Shown here: piece after piece, positions 54,244 to 63,524 of the stretch
Layout of the letters: each line of letters opens with the position of its first letter
How positions within the stretch are numbered: the first letter of the stretch is position 1
Source of the DNA: Luteimonas sp. 9C
GTDB lineage: Bacteria; Pseudomonadota; Gammaproteobacteria; Xanthomonadales; Xanthomonadaceae
Direction of reading: 5' to 3'
DNA length: 64,000 nucleotides
Assembly: GCF_902506295.1 (NCBI RefSeq)
Contig: NZ_LR733312.1
Span: 248,001 to 312,000, forward strand
The notes under the pieces: generated by a model
Seen by the model: the letters and a program-made list of their open reading frames with translations, nothing else
Told to the model about the DNA's origin: nothing
The model's database searches: none
Made by a program: the position numbers and the translations under genes

Positions 54244-54444
54244 TCAGCCGCCACCCAGCGCGTGCACGATCTCGATCCGGTCGCCGTCCTGGATCACGTG
54301 TTCGGCATGCCGGCCACGTGGCACGATCTCGCCGTTGATCTCGACCGCGACGCGGCGGTCGGCCAGGCCTTGTTGCATCAGCAGGGCGGCGATGGTGCTG
54401 CCGGGGTCGATGGCGAGGTCCTCGCCGTTGAGTCGGATGTCCAT
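54244..54444 (-). CDS. thiS: sulfur carrier protein ThiS, 66 aa
   Basis: Ubiquitin-like sulfur carrier for thiazole synthesis. MDIRLNGEDLAIDPGSTIAALL and VAVEINGEIVPRGRHAEHVI fit the beta-grasp fold, with RIEIVHALGGG at the end: the C-terminal diglycine is the sulfur-accepting site after adenylation by ThiF. Length is typical. It is the first gene of thiS-thiG-trmB. No TPP riboswitch is recognised in the short upstream gap. Confidence 0.94.
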   Translation of the reverse strand: MDIRLNGEDLAIDPGSTIAALLMQQGLADRRVAVEINGEIVPRGRHAEHVIQDGDRIEIVHALGGG

Positions 54445-54606
54445 CACGGAATTGTCGCCGCTCCGTGCGTTCCGCGCACGCGTGCCGCACTGCGGCGTGC
54501 CGGCATCGGAAACGGCGTGGGATGATCCCGCGATTCGGCGCCATGCGCTGCCGGATGGACCGGCGGAAACGCGCCGGCCAACGTCAATTTCCAGGAGAAC
54601 CCCCCG

Positions 54607-56457
54607 ATGTCGTCCAGGCCCATCCGTGCCGCCCTTGCTGTCGCGCTCGCCGCGGCCGCCACTCTTCCCGCGTTCGCTGCCGAGCCGTTCTCGCGCACGG
54701 TGTTCTTCGGCGACAGCCTCACCGACTCGGGGTATTTCCGCCCGGTCATCGTCGGTGCCGTCGGTCCGTCGGGCGCCATCCTGGGCCGCTTCACCACGAA
54801 CCCGGGTCTGGTCTGGGCCGAGCATGTGGCCAACCGCTACGGCACCAACGCCAGCGCGAACGGCAACGGCCAGGTCGGTGACAACTATGCGGCAGGTGGT
54901 GCTCGCGTGGCCGTGCCCAATCCGACCGCACTGGGCGTGGCGCCGTCGCTCGCGTCGCAGGTCAGCACCTATCTGGCGGCGAACGGCGGGCGTGCCGATG
55001 CCAACGCGCTCTACACCGTCTGGGGCGGCGCCAACGACCTGTTCGCGGTCGCGGCCAACCCGGCCCAGGCGCAGCAGATCATCGGCTCGGCGGTGACCGC
55101 GCAGGTCGGCCTCGTCGGCACGCTGCAGGGCGCGGGCGCCCGGTACGTACTGGTGCCGTCGATTCCCGACATCGGCCTGACCCCGCAGTCCCGCGCCGGC
55201 GGCGCCGTCGGCATGGCGACCGGCACCGCGCTCGCCAACACCTACAACACCGCGCTCTACGGTGGCCTGGCCAGCCAGGGCCTGCGCGTGATCCCGGTCG
55301 ATACCTTCCACTTCCTGCAGGAAGTGTCCGCCGATCCCGCGCTCTACGGCTTCACCAACGTGACCTCGGCCGCGTGCCGCGCGCAGCCCGGCATCGGCGA
55401 TTCCTCGGTGTTCTGCAACCCGAATTCGCTGGTCACCCCGTCGGCGGCCGACACCTATCTGTTCGCCGACGGCGTGCACCCGGCCAGCCGGGCGCACGAG
55501 CTGATCGCCGACCTCGCCATCGCGATGATCGACGGCCCGCAGCAGATCGCGGTGCTGCCGCAGTCGGCGACCGTGACCGGGCGCGCACGCGCCGATCGCA
55601 TCAACAACCGCCTGAGCCTGGCGCCGGCCCGCAGCGAGGGCCGCAGCTGGTGGGCCGACGTGCGCGCCGACATGCAGCGCTACGACAACGGCGACGCCTA
55701 CGACGGCGTGGGTCCGGCATTGACCGTCGGGCTGGACTGGACTTCGGGCGACACGACCTTCGGCGGCTTCGTCGGCTACGGCAAGCAGGGGAACGACTGG
55801 GGTCTGCGCCGCGGCAACTGGGACCAGACCGAAACGACCGTCGGTGGTTTCGTCGGCTGGCGCGCGGACAGTGGCGCCTGGGTCAACGGCCAGGTCAGCT
55901 ACTCGTGGCTCGACTTCGACACCGATCGCACGGTGCAGATCGGCCCGGTGACCCGCGTGCATACCGGCCAAGCCGACGGCAACAACCTGACCGCGGCGAT
56001 CGGCGCCGGCTGGAACTTCGGCGCAGGCCCACTGCAGCACGGTCCCGTGCTGTCGCTGGTCGCGCAGCGCATCGAGGTGGACGGCTTCGCCGAGAGCGAT
56101 CCAACCGTGTCGAGCTCGCTGGCGTATCCGTCGCAGGACATCGACTCGCTGATCGGCAGCGCCGGCTGGCAGTTCGCCTACGCCGCCAGCGACACCTTCC
56201 GTCCCTATGCACGCCTCACCATCGACCGCGAATTCGAGGATGCGCCGAGCGAAGCCTTCGCGCAGTCGCAGTCGCTACCCTCGACGCTGCCCTACGCAGT
56301 GCCGGCGCGCGGGTACGACACCAGCTACGGCACCGCCACGCTGGGCACGCAGACGACGCTGTTCGGTCTCGATGCCAACGTCGGCGCCAGCCTGACGGTC
56401 GGCCAGAAGGGCGGCAGCCACACGACCGCGTTCGCCACGATCGGCGCAGGCTTCTGA
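54607..56457 (+). CDS. GDSL-family autotransporter esterase/lipase, 616 aa
   Basis: Type Va autotransporter with an SGNH/GDSL passenger. The signal peptide ends near AFAAEP (residue 26). Block I is FFGDSLTDSG (nucleophile Ser37), the GAND block carries the oxyanion Asn (WGGANDLFAVAA), and block V is FADGVHPASRAH (Asp288, His291). Residues about 345-616 form a 12-stranded beta-barrel with alternating Trp/Gly strands (WWADVRADMQRYDNG) and end TIGAGF, an aromatic terminus. Length and order match EstA/ApeE-type outer-membrane esterases. A ribosome-binding site AGGAGAA precedes the ATG. It is exposed on the cell surface. Confidence 0.94.
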   Translation: MSSRPIRAALAVALAAAATLPAFAAEPFSRTVFFGDSLTDSGYFRPVIVGAVGPSGAILGRFTTNPGLVWAEHVANRYGTNASANGNGQVGDNYAAGGARVAVPNPTALGVAPSLASQVSTYLAANGGRADANALYTVWGGANDLFAVAANPAQAQQIIGSAVTAQVGLVGTLQGAGARYVLVPSIPDIGLTPQSRAGGAVGMATGTALANTYNTALYGGLASQGLRVIPVDTFHFLQEVSADPALYGFTNVTSAACRAQPGIGDSSVFCNPNSLVTPSAADTYLFADGVHPASRAHELIADLAIAMIDGPQQIAVLPQSATVTGRARADRINNRLSLAPARSEGRSWWADVRADMQRYDNGDAYDGVGPALTVGLDWTSGDTTFGGFVGYGKQGNDWGLRRGNWDQTETTVGGFVGWRADSGAWVNGQVSYSWLDFDTDRTVQIGPVTRVHTGQADGNNLTAAIGAGWNFGAGPLQHGPVLSLVAQRIEVDGFAESDPTVSSSLAYPSQDIDSLIGSAGWQFAYAASDTFRPYARLTIDREFEDAPSEAFAQSQSLPSTLPYAVPARGYDTSYGTATLGTQTTLFGLDANVGASLTVGQKGGSHTTAFATIGAGF

Positions 56458-56536
56458 AGCCTGCGTCCGAGGGCAGCGGCGCCAGGGCGGCGTCGTTGCC
56501 AATGCGCGCAGGGCCGGCATAGACTGCGCACCTCGC

Positions 56537-56610
56537 GCGGGTGTAGCTCAATGGTAGAGCTGTTGCTTCCCAAGCAACTGACGAGGGTTCGATTCCCTTC
56601 ACCCGCTCCA
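56537..56610 (+). tRNA. tRNA-Gly (anticodon CCC)
   Basis: The cloverleaf reads GCGGGTG acceptor (56537-56543), a D-arm with GCTCAATGGTAGAGC, anticodon stem GTTGC/GCAAC with loop TTCCCAA (anticodon CCC), variable TGACG, T-arm AGGGTTCGATTCCCT, acceptor CACCCGC, discriminator T and encoded CCA (56608-56610). It decodes GGG. It lies between the GDSL autotransporter and the ligase gene, and no insert is fused to it. Confidence 0.95.
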
Positions 56611-56710
56611 ACAGGGTTTCGTGACATCCGTGCGGCGACTCCAGCGAACTGGTGTCGCCGTTTTCGTTGGTGGTCCGCGTTCCCGCGGTGTGCGTCCGTC
56701 CGGTGATTCG

Positions 56711-57634
56711 ATGAAGCTCGCGATCCTCTCCCGCAACACCAGGCTCTACTCGACCCGACGCCTGGTCGAGGCCGCGCGCATGCGCGGCCATACCGTGCGC
56801 GTGCTCGATCCGCTGCGCTGTTACATGCGCATCAGCAGCGACGGTTTCTCGATGCGTTACAAGGGCAAGCCGGTGGTCGGCTACGACGCGGTGATTCCGC
56901 GTTTCGCGGCCTCGGTCACGCGTTACGGCAACGCGGTGCTGCGCCAGTTCGAACTGATGGGCACGTTCGCGCCCAACCCGTCGGCCGGGTTCGCGCGCGC
57001 GCGCGACAAGCTGCTGTGCCAGCAGCTGCTCGCCGCCGAAGGGCTCGGGTTGCCGGTGACGGTCTTCGGCGACAACCCCGACGACACCGATGATCTGCTG
57101 GCGATGCTCGGCCCGCCGCCGCACGTGATCAAGCTCAACGAGGGCAGCCAGGGCGCGGGCGTGATGCTGACCGAGAAACCGTCGGCCTCGCGTGGCGTCG
57201 TCGAGGCGCTGCGGGGTCTGTACGCGAGCTTCGTCATGCAGGAATTCATCGCCGAGGCGCAGGGCGCGGACCTGCGCTGTTTCGTCGTCGGCGACCGGGT
57301 CATCGGCGCCATGCAGCGCCAGGCGCCGCCGGGCGATTTCCGCTCCAACCTCCACCGCGGCGGCACCGCGAGTCCGGTCGAGACGACGGTGGAGGAACGC
57401 GCTGCGGCGGTGCACGCCGCCCGGGTCATCGGTCTGGGAATCGCGGGGGTCGATCTGATCCGCTCCGCGCGGGGTCCGCTGGTGCTGGAGGTCAACGCCT
57501 CGCCCGGCCTGGAAGGCATCGAAGAGGCCACCGGCGACGACATCGCGGGCGGCATCATCGAACACCTGGCGGCCCACGTCGCCACCAGACCGCCGCCGCG
57601 GCGGACGCGCCGGGCGGTTCCGAACGGAACTTGA
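56711..57634 (+). CDS. rimK: RimK-family ATP-grasp ligase, 307 aa
   Basis: ATP-grasp enzyme of the RimK type (adds glutamate to ribosomal protein S6 in E. coli). The start at 56711 gives [20 protein letters not shown], the RimK opening. [69 protein letters not shown] and [17 protein letters not shown] provide the ATP- and metal-binding residues. Length equals E. coli RimK (300). The gene follows the tRNA by 100 bases. Whether S6 is the substrate is inferred from family membership. Confidence 0.9.
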   Translation: MKLAILSRNTRLYSTRRLVEAARMRGHTVRVLDPLRCYMRISSDGFSMRYKGKPVVGYDAVIPRFAASVTRYGNAVLRQFELMGTFAPNPSAGFARARDKLLCQQLLAAEGLGLPVTVFGDNPDDTDDLLAMLGPPPHVIKLNEGSQGAGVMLTEKPSASRGVVEALRGLYASFVMQEFIAEAQGADLRCFVVGDRVIGAMQRQAPPGDFRSNLHRGGTASPVETTVEERAAAVHAARVIGLGIAGVDLIRSARGPLVLEVNASPGLEGIEEATGDDIAGGIIEHLAAHVATRPPPRRTRRAVPNGT

Positions 57635-57977
57635 ACGTTTTTTTTCCGGTTTTCGACGGTGCGGACCTTAATCTGCACATCCGGAATGCGCTCGCGCTCT
57701 CTCTCCGTCCCGGTATACCGGGGCCGCAGCGGATGACGGCAATCGGGGCAACACTCCTTCGACCCGGGCGGTTTCCGTCCGGGTCTTTTTGTGAGCGCCC
57801 GCCGGTCGCCGTGCCCTGCGGATCATGGACGGACGCGCGTCCGTCGGCGCGCCGGGCGACGCTCTATGCGCGACGACGACGGTCGACGTGGAAGCATCGC
57901 CACCCTGTGCCATCATCCGGCGCGATACCGTATTCACCGTTTGCGCGCCCCGCCGGGCGCGACGCCAAGGACACTCC
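57635..57977 (+). other. 343-base leader region before the two-component operon
   Basis: This non-coding stretch lies between the rimK-like gene and the response-regulator gene. It holds a perfect 14-base palindrome CCCGGTATACCGGG (57708-57721) and a strong terminator (57761-57790), then about 187 bases before the ATG at 57978. A small RNA ending at the terminator, or a transcription-attenuating leader, is possible. A weak -10 box (CTTAAT, 57666-57671) is the only promoter hint. No protein-coding frame is supported. Confidence 0.5.
57761..57790 (+). terminator. Rho-independent terminator
   Basis: GACCCGG (57761-57767) pairs with CCGGGTC (57779-57785), with extra pairing CGG/CCG inside, and a TTTTT run follows (57786-57790). 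It lies 127 bases after the rimK-like stop, so it ends either a long 3' tail or a separate short RNA. Confidence 0.8.
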
Positions 57978-58661
57978 ATGCACATCCTCGTCATCGAAGA
58001 CAACCAGGACATCGCCGCCAACCTCGGCGACTACCTCGAAGACCGCGGTCACACCGTCGATTTCGCGGCCGACGGCGTCACCGGCCTGCATCTGGCGGTG
58101 GTCCACGACTTCGACGCGATCGTGCTCGATCTCAACCTGCCGGGCATGGACGGCCTGGAGGTCTGCCGCAAGCTGCGCAACGACGCGCGCAAGCAGACGC
58201 CGGTGCTGATGCTCACCGCGCGCGACAGTCTGGACAACAAGCTGGCTGGATTCGACTCGGGGGCCGACGACTATCTGGTCAAGCCCTTCGCGCTGCAGGA
58301 AGTGGAGGTGCGCCTCAACGCGCTCTCGCGCCGCGGCAAGGGCACGCACACCCGGGTGCTCGACGTCGGTGACGTCGAATACAACCTCGACACGCTGGAA
58401 GTGCGCCGCGGCGGCAAGCTGCTGCAGCTCAATCCCACCGCGCTGAAGATCCTGCAGTCGCTGATGGAAGCCTCGCCGGCGGTGGTCACGCGGCAGGAAC
58501 TGGAAACCCGCGTCTGGGGCGAGGAGCTACCGGATTCGGATTCGCTGCGCGTGCACATCCATGGCCTGCGTGCGGTGATCGACAAGCCGTTCGACACGCC
58601 GTACATCCAGACCCGTCACGGCATCGGCTACCGCATCGCGGTTCCCGATGCGGCCACCTGA
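57978..58661 (+). CDS. OmpR/PhoB-type response regulator, 227 aa
   Basis: DNA-binding response regulator. The receiver domain (1-115) has the acidic pair E7-D8 (MHILVIEDN), phospho-acceptor D51 in VLDLNLPGMDG, switch Thr80 in MLTARDS and K102 in LVKPFA. The C-terminal winged helix (about 130-227) includes LQLNPTALKILQSLMEA, LRVHIHGLRAVIDKPF and YIQTRHGIGYRI. The stop overlaps the histidine kinase start by 14 bases, so the two form one unit. The signal is unknown. Confidence 0.95.
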   Translation: MHILVIEDNQDIAANLGDYLEDRGHTVDFAADGVTGLHLAVVHDFDAIVLDLNLPGMDGLEVCRKLRNDARKQTPVLMLTARDSLDNKLAGFDSGADDYLVKPFALQEVEVRLNALSRRGKGTHTRVLDVGDVEYNLDTLEVRRGGKLLQLNPTALKILQSLMEASPAVVTRQELETRVWGEELPDSDSLRVHIHGLRAVIDKPFDTPYIQTRHGIGYRIAVPDAAT

Positions 58662-60015
58662 GGCCATCCAGGGCCGGCCGGCCCGGACGCGCGGGCGCCG
58701 TCGTTACCGGCGGCGTCTGCGCAGTCGCATCATCCTGTCGTTCGTGCTGCTCGGTCTCGGGCTCACGACGCTGTTCGCGTTCCTGACCCAGGAGGCGCGT
58801 GACCGCGTGGAGAACACGCTGGTCGAAGACCTGATGAACCGCAACATCGACGAGTACGCACGCCGCTACTACGTCGACCCGACCCGCAATCCCGCCGCGC
58901 CCGTACAGCAGATCCAGGGGCGCGTGATCCGCCGCGACCGGTTCGAGGAGCTGCGTCGCGACCAGCCCGACTGGTACGAGCTGGGCGACGGCATCCACAA
59001 CCTCAGTGGTGTCGACGAGGACGGGACGCCCTTCATGTACAAGCTCGCGGTGCGCAAGACGCCCGACGAGTGGTTCTTCCTCGCCTACGACATGACCGAG
59101 ACGATGCGTGGCTCCACGCAGTTCCAGCGTGCGATCTTCGGATCCGTGGTACTGGTTTCGCTGCTGTCGCTGCTGATCGGCTGGTGGTCCGCGTCGCGGG
59201 TGATGAGTCCGGTCTCGGCACTGGCAAACCGCCTGCGCAGCTCGGGTGACACCTCGACGCCCGAGGCCCTGGCGCCGCATTTTCCCGACGACGAAGTCGG
59301 GCAGCTGGCCAGCGCGCTCGACGATTATGCGTTCCGCCTGACCGAGGTCGTGCAGCGGGACCGCGAGTTCAACGCCGACGTCAGCCATGAACTGCGCACG
59401 CCACTGGCGGTGATCAAAGGTGCGGTGGAGCTGCTGCTGTCACGCCCTGAGCTGGACACCAAGACGCGCACGCGGCTGGAGCGCATCCAGCGCGCCGAGC
59501 AGCAGTGCACGGACCTGATCAGTGCATTGCTGCTGCTCTCGCGCAACGAGCGCGGACACGGTGCGACCGACGTCGGGCGCGTGGTCGAACAGCTGTTCGA
59601 CGCGCATCGCGGTCAGCTGCTCGGCAAGCCGCTGACGTTGCGGCTGGAGCCCGCCGCGCAAGCGCTCGTCGTCGATGCGCCCGAAGCCGCGGTCACCGTC
59701 GCGCTGGGCAACCTCGTCGGCAACGCGATCAAGTACACGCTGGAAGGCGAGGTGGTGGTGCGTCTGGGCGAGCACACGGTCGAGGTCGCCGATTCCGGCC
59801 CCGGCCTGAGCGCGGAAGATGCGGCGCGGCTGTTCGAGCGCGGCTATCGCGGTACCCATGCCGAGCATTCGCAGGGCGGCGGCATCGGCCTGTCGATCGT
59901 GCGTCGGCTGTGTGCGCTGTACGGCTGGCAGGTCCGCGTGGTGCCGGGCGCAGTGCGCGGCGTCGTCGCGACGCTGTCGTTCCGGCCGGAGCGGCCGTCG
60001 ATGCAGTCGGACTGA
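58648..60015 (+). CDS. sensor histidine kinase, 455 aa
   Basis: Membrane kinase partner of the preceding regulator. TM1 (about residues 28-48, IILSFVLLGLGLTTLFAFL), a periplasmic sensor region of about 110 residues, TM2 (about 165-185, AIFGSVVLVSLLSLLIGWW) and a HAMP-like segment are followed by the HisKA domain with H247 in DVSHELRTPL. The ATPase domain has N box LVGNAIKYT, G1 VADSGPGLS, F box LFERGYRG and G2 GGGIGLSIVR. The start ATG lies inside the regulator gene. Convergent with the DUF4124-like gene. Confidence 0.94.
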   Translation: MRPPEAIQGRPARTRGRRRYRRRLRSRIILSFVLLGLGLTTLFAFLTQEARDRVENTLVEDLMNRNIDEYARRYYVDPTRNPAAPVQQIQGRVIRRDRFEELRRDQPDWYELGDGIHNLSGVDEDGTPFMYKLAVRKTPDEWFFLAYDMTETMRGSTQFQRAIFGSVVLVSLLSLLIGWWSASRVMSPVSALANRLRSSGDTSTPEALAPHFPDDEVGQLASALDDYAFRLTEVVQRDREFNADVSHELRTPLAVIKGAVELLLSRPELDTKTRTRLERIQRAEQQCTDLISALLLLSRNERGHGATDVGRVVEQLFDAHRGQLLGKPLTLRLEPAAQALVVDAPEAAVTVALGNLVGNAIKYTLEGEVVVRLGEHTVEVADSGPGLSAEDAARLFERGYRGTHAEHSQGGGIGLSIVRRLCALYGWQVRVVPGAVRGVVATLSFRPERPSMQSD

Positions 60016-60051
60016 CGCCGGCTGCCCGAGACGCGCGTCGCGCCGCGGGTG

Positions 60052-60633
60052 CTACAGGCTCACCCACCAGCACCCGAGATGCCGGCGCAGGCCGAACACG
60101 GTCGTGACGGTGCCGCCGCCGCTCGCACCGGTCTGGTCGAGCCGCAATGAACTGGGGGGGCGTTCGGGCTGCGCGGTGGGAATGTCGCGCGCGCTGACCC
60201 ATCCCGAAAAGCCGGTCCGTTCCTGCGCGACGACCGTCTGCGCAGGCCGTTGCGCGGTGATGTTGACCAGCGGACGCTGCGCGATCGCGTCGAGCCGCTC
60301 GAGAATCTGGTAGCCCCCGCGCTGGCTCAGGCCCTGCCAGTGGTAGAGGCCGGCCAAGCGGTTGGTGTCGCGCTGGCCGATCGCGAAACTCAGCTCCTGG
60401 ATCAGCCCGCGCAGCTGGCGCTGGCAACTGATCCGAGGCAGGGGCGTGTGCCCCGCAGGCTGCCGCGGCGCGCTGGCGGTCGCGCCGACGGCCGAGCAGG
60501 CGCGATCGGTATAGATCGTGCCGCCGTCGGGCGCGGTGCAGCGCCTGACCTGGGCCACGCCGTCCGCCGGCATGCATGCGGCCACGACCGTCGAGGCGAT
60601 CAGCAGCAGGGCGGGTGCGGGGCGTCGGGGCAT
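60052..60633 (-). CDS. DUF4124-like exported protein, 193 aa
   Basis: The N-terminal signal contains VVAACMPADGVAQ; the Cys20 in VAAC is a possible lipobox, though cleavage after VAQ is equally good. RRCTAPDGGTIYTDRACSAVGA resembles the DUF4124 motif of small periplasmic proteins. The middle (CQRQLRGLIQELSFAIGQRDTNRLAGLYHW) looks helical, and the C-terminus is beta-rich and ends GCWWVSL, with a terminal Trp pair. It follows the kinase gene in opposite direction, and lies 52 bases downstream of metF on the same strand. No function is known. Confidence 0.7.
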   Translation of the reverse strand: MPRRPAPALLLIASTVVAACMPADGVAQVRRCTAPDGGTIYTDRACSAVGATASAPRQPAGHTPLPRISCQRQLRGLIQELSFAIGQRDTNRLAGLYHWQGLSQRGGYQILERLDAIAQRPLVNITAQRPAQTVVAQERTGFSGWVSARDIPTAQPERPPSSLRLDQTGASGGGTVTTVFGLRRHLGCWWVSL

Positions 60634-60685
60634 CGGCGCAGCCTAGCGGCTGGCCGTGGCGGGCGACAGTGTCGGGGCCGCTCCG

Positions 60686-61510
60686 TCAGGACAGCCGGGC
60701 GAGCACGGCCTGGGTCGGCTTCGACAGGTTGAGCGTGTAGAAGTGCAGGGCGGGGGCGCCGCCTGCGATCAGGCGCTCGCACAAGCCGGTGACCACGTCG
60801 GCGGCCAGTTCGCGGATCGCGTCGGCATCGTCGCCATGCGCGGTCATCTGTCGCTGCATCCAGCGCGGGATCTCGGCGCCGCAGGCTTCGGAGAAGCGCC
60901 GCAGCTGGCTGAAGTTCGAGATCGGCATGACGCCCGGGATGATCGGGATCTCGATACCCACGCGGCGCGCGCTGTCGACGAAATGGAAATAGGCGTCGGC
61001 GTTGTAGAAGTACTGGGTGATCGCCGCGTCCGCGCCGGCCTCCACCTTGGCCTTGAAGTGACGCAGGTCCGTGCGCGCGTCGTCGGCCTGCGGGTGGATT
61101 TCGGGATAGCAGCCGACCTCGATGCGGAAGGTGTCGCCGAACTCGCTGCGTATGAAGGCCACCAGGTCGGCGCCGTAGCGCAGGTCGCCGGGCCGGCCCA
61201 TGCCCGAAGGGAGATCGCCGCGCAGCGCGACGATGCGGGTGCAGCCGATCGCGCGGTAGAGGGTGAGCAACTCGCGGATCTCCGCACGACTGCCGCCCAC
61301 GCAGGACAGGTGCGGCGCGGCGTCGAGACCGTGGTGCTGCGTGAGCCGGCGCACGGTCTCGGGCGTGTGGCTCAGCGTCGACCCGCCGGCGCCGAACGTG
61401 CACGACACGTATTCCGGCGCATGCGCGGCGAGCTTCCTCGCGGTGCGATCCAGCTGGCTGCGCTGGTCATCGGTCTTGGGCGGATAGAACTCGAAGCTGA
61501 GCGGAAGCAT
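60686..61510 (-). CDS. metF: 5,10-methylenetetrahydrofolate reductase, 274 aa
   Basis: FAD enzyme that makes 5-methyltetrahydrofolate for methionine synthesis. LSFEFYPPKTDDQ (with the catalytic Glu), YVSCTFGAGGST, PHLSCVGGSRAEI, ALRGDLPSG and EVGCYPEIHP, QYFYNADAY and IIPGVMPISNFSQLRRF are all in order along a TIM barrel. Length is slightly under E. coli MetF (296). An 18-base palindrome lies 34 bases before the ATG and overlaps a likely -10 box, suggesting repressor control. Confidence 0.96.
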   Translation of the reverse strand: MLPLSFEFYPPKTDDQRSQLDRTARKLAAHAPEYVSCTFGAGGSTLSHTPETVRRLTQHHGLDAAPHLSCVGGSRAEIRELLTLYRAIGCTRIVALRGDLPSGMGRPGDLRYGADLVAFIRSEFGDTFRIEVGCYPEIHPQADDARTDLRHFKAKVEAGADAAITQYFYNADAYFHFVDSARRVGIEIPIIPGVMPISNFSQLRRFSEACGAEIPRWMQRQMTAHGDDADAIRELAADVVTGLCERLIAGGAPALHFYTLNLSKPTQAVLARLS

Positions 61511-61539
61511 GCGCGACCTGCGACGATGGGGACACGGCC

Positions 61540-61561
61540 ACTATATCGCTTGATCGCGATA
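61540..61561 (-). promoter_or_regulatory. palindromic operator and -10 box of metF
   Basis: TATCGC (61544-61549) and GCGATA (61556-61561) are inverted repeats six bases apart. On the minus strand they overlap TATAGT (plus 61540-61545), a good -10 box about 30 bases before the metF ATG. This is the layout of a repressor site. Candidates are an ArsR-type methionine-cycle regulator (SahR-like) or another methyl-cycle regulator; this is inference. Confidence 0.55.
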
Positions 61562-61631
61562 CATTCGAAGAGATGCGGGTGTGCGTCTGGCTGGAACACG
61601 CTTTTCCGCGGGGCGTTGCCGGCCCCGGGCC

Positions 61632-61637
61632 TATAAT
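61632..61637 (+). promoter_or_regulatory. TATAAT box before malate:quinone oxidoreductase
   Basis: A perfect TATAAT lies 84 bases before the mqo ATG (61721). No well-spaced -35 box is visible, so it is a partial promoter call. Confidence 0.4.
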
Positions 61638-61720
61638 GACCCGCTCGCCCGGCCACCCCGGGTCGTGCCTCTCGACGGTTCCGCTGCCGCCGACCGGCGT
61701 CCTCCCCCAAGGATCCCGTC

Positions 61721-63424
61721 ATGAAGACATTCCTCAAGGCCCTCGTCGGCCTCGTCGTGCTGCTGGCGCTCGTCGCCGGCGTATTCCTCTACTGGCCGCT
61801 GTTCGAACGCGCGCCGCCCGAGCCGGACAATGCCGAGCCGGTCGACGTGGTGCTGATCGGCGCCGGTGTCATGAGCGTCACGCTGGCCACCTATCTGCAG
61901 GAACTCGAGCCCGACTGGCGCATCGAGATGTACGAACGCCTCGACGGCGTGGCGCTGGAGAGCTCGGACGGCTGGAACAACGCCGGTACCGGCCACTCCG
62001 GCTTCGCAGAGCTCAACTACACGCCCGAGCGCGAGGACGGCAGCATCGAGACCGCGCGCGCGGTCGACATCGCCGAGCAGTTCGAGATCTCGCGCCAGTT
62101 CTGGTCGCACCAGGTCGAAGCCGGCCGTCTCGGCGCGCCGACCGACTTCATCAACGCCACCCCGCACATGAGTTTCGTCTGGGGCGATGCGAACATCGAC
62201 TATCTGCGCCGCCGGCACGCCGCCCTGTCGAAGGAGCCGCTGTTCAACGGCATGCAGTACTCGGAAGACCCGAAGCAGATCGCCGCCTGGGCGCCGCTGA
62301 TGATGCAGGGGCGCGATCCGGCGCAGAAGATCGCGGCCACGTGGATGCCGCTCGGCACCGACGTCAACTTCGGCGTGATCACCCGTCAGCTGACCCAGGC
62401 GCTGGAGCGCAGCCCGAACTTCGGCCTGCATCTGCGGCACGAAGTGCGCAAGCTGCAGCGCGAGGACGACGGCACCTGGACGGTTGCCGTGCACGATCTC
62501 GCCAGCGACACCACGCGGTCGATCCGCGCGAAGTTCGTGTTCGTTGGTGCCGGCGGCGCCGCGCTGACCATGTTGCAGCACTCGGGTATTCCCGAAGCCG
62601 CGAACTACGGCGGCTTTCCGGTCGGGGGCCAGTTCCTGGCCGCCGACAACCCGGCCGTCGCCGCGCGCCACATGGTCAAGGCGTACGGCAAGGCCGAGTC
62701 GGGCTCGCCACCGATGTCCGTGCCGCATCTCGATGCGCGCAAGCTCGACGGCAAGCCGGTACTGCTGTTCGGCCCGTTCGCATTGCAGAGCACGCGCTTC
62801 CTCAAGCACGGCTCATGGTTCGACCTGTTCTCGTCGGTCAACAACCACAACGTCGCCGGCATGATGCGCGTCGGTGCGGAGAATCGTGATCTGGTCGGTT
62901 ATCTCATCAGCCAGGCGCGCCTGTCCGACGCCGATCGCATGGCCGAACTGCAGAAGTACTACCCGGATGCGCAGCCTGCCGACTGGCGCCTGGTGACGGC
63001 GGGCCAGCGCGTGCAGATCATCAAACGCGATCCGGAGAAGGGCGCGATCCTGCAGTTCGGCACCGAGATCGTCACCGATGCCGACGGCAGCATCGCCGCG
63101 CTGCTGGGCGCCTCCCCCGGTGCGTCGACGTCCCCGAAGATCATGCTCGACGTGATGCGCAAGGCGTATCCGGTGCAGATGGACGGCCCCTGGCGCGCGC
63201 GTATCGAGCAGATCGTCCCGTCGTTCGGACGGACGCTCAACACCGATGTCGCGATGACCAACCGCATCCGCGGCATGACCAGCCGCGTGCTGCAGCTGCC
63301 GTATCACGAGGTGCCGGGCGGGGCGATCGGCGACGGCCAGCCGCCGGCCATGAACGACGAACTGCACGGCCCGGACGAAGGCCCGGACGAGGCCGCGCTC
63401 GACCGGCGCATGCAGGCGCTGTGA
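61721..63424 (+). CDS. mqo: malate:quinone oxidoreductase, 567 aa
   Basis: FAD-dependent membrane-associated enzyme oxidising malate to oxaloacetate with quinone as acceptor. A single N-terminal helix (about residues 8-28, [20 protein letters not shown]) anchors it, an addition relative to the soluble E. coli Mqo. [18 protein letters not shown] is the FAD-binding dinucleotide fold (about residues 42-60). [17 protein letters not shown] and WDVNFGV-like [16 protein letters not shown] match the family. [11 protein letters not shown] and [17 protein letters not shown] complete it. A terminator follows. Confidence 0.95.
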   Translation: MKTFLKALVGLVVLLALVAGVFLYWPLFERAPPEPDNAEPVDVVLIGAGVMSVTLATYLQELEPDWRIEMYERLDGVALESSDGWNNAGTGHSGFAELNYTPEREDGSIETARAVDIAEQFEISRQFWSHQVEAGRLGAPTDFINATPHMSFVWGDANIDYLRRRHAALSKEPLFNGMQYSEDPKQIAAWAPLMMQGRDPAQKIAATWMPLGTDVNFGVITRQLTQALERSPNFGLHLRHEVRKLQREDDGTWTVAVHDLASDTTRSIRAKFVFVGAGGAALTMLQHSGIPEAANYGGFPVGGQFLAADNPAVAARHMVKAYGKAESGSPPMSVPHLDARKLDGKPVLLFGPFALQSTRFLKHGSWFDLFSSVNNHNVAGMMRVGAENRDLVGYLISQARLSDADRMAELQKYYPDAQPADWRLVTAGQRVQIIKRDPEKGAILQFGTEIVTDADGSIAALLGASPGASTSPKIMLDVMRKAYPVQMDGPWRARIEQIVPSFGRTLNTDVAMTNRIRGMTSRVLQLPYHEVPGGAIGDGQPPAMNDELHGPDEGPDEAALDRRMQAL

Positions 63425-63447
63425 TAGGAATCCGGTTGCTTGGAAAG

Positions 63448-63472
63448 GCGGGCCGGGAGGTCCGCTTTTTTT
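63448..63472 (+). terminator. terminator after mqo
   Basis: GCGGGCC (63448-63454) pairs with GGTCCGC (63459-63465; one G-T pair) around a GGGA loop and is followed by seven T residues. It lies 24 bases after the mqo stop. Confidence 0.85.
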
Positions 63473-63524
63473 CTGGCGCGATGCCGGCGCGTTACTCTGT
63501 CGCGCCCCCGCAGACGACCGCCCG

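Noticed and set aside
54154-54606. TPP riboswitch for the thiamine genes
   Set aside because: No THI-box core (CTGAGA...) is visible upstream of thiS, and the gap is short.
56537-56610. tRNA-Gly as an island attachment site
   Set aside because: Both neighbours are native-looking and no direct repeat of the tRNA 3' end is seen downstream.
61511-61720. SAM or SAH riboswitch before metF
   Set aside because: I cannot fold a known riboswitch core here. A short palindrome over the promoter explains regulation more simply.
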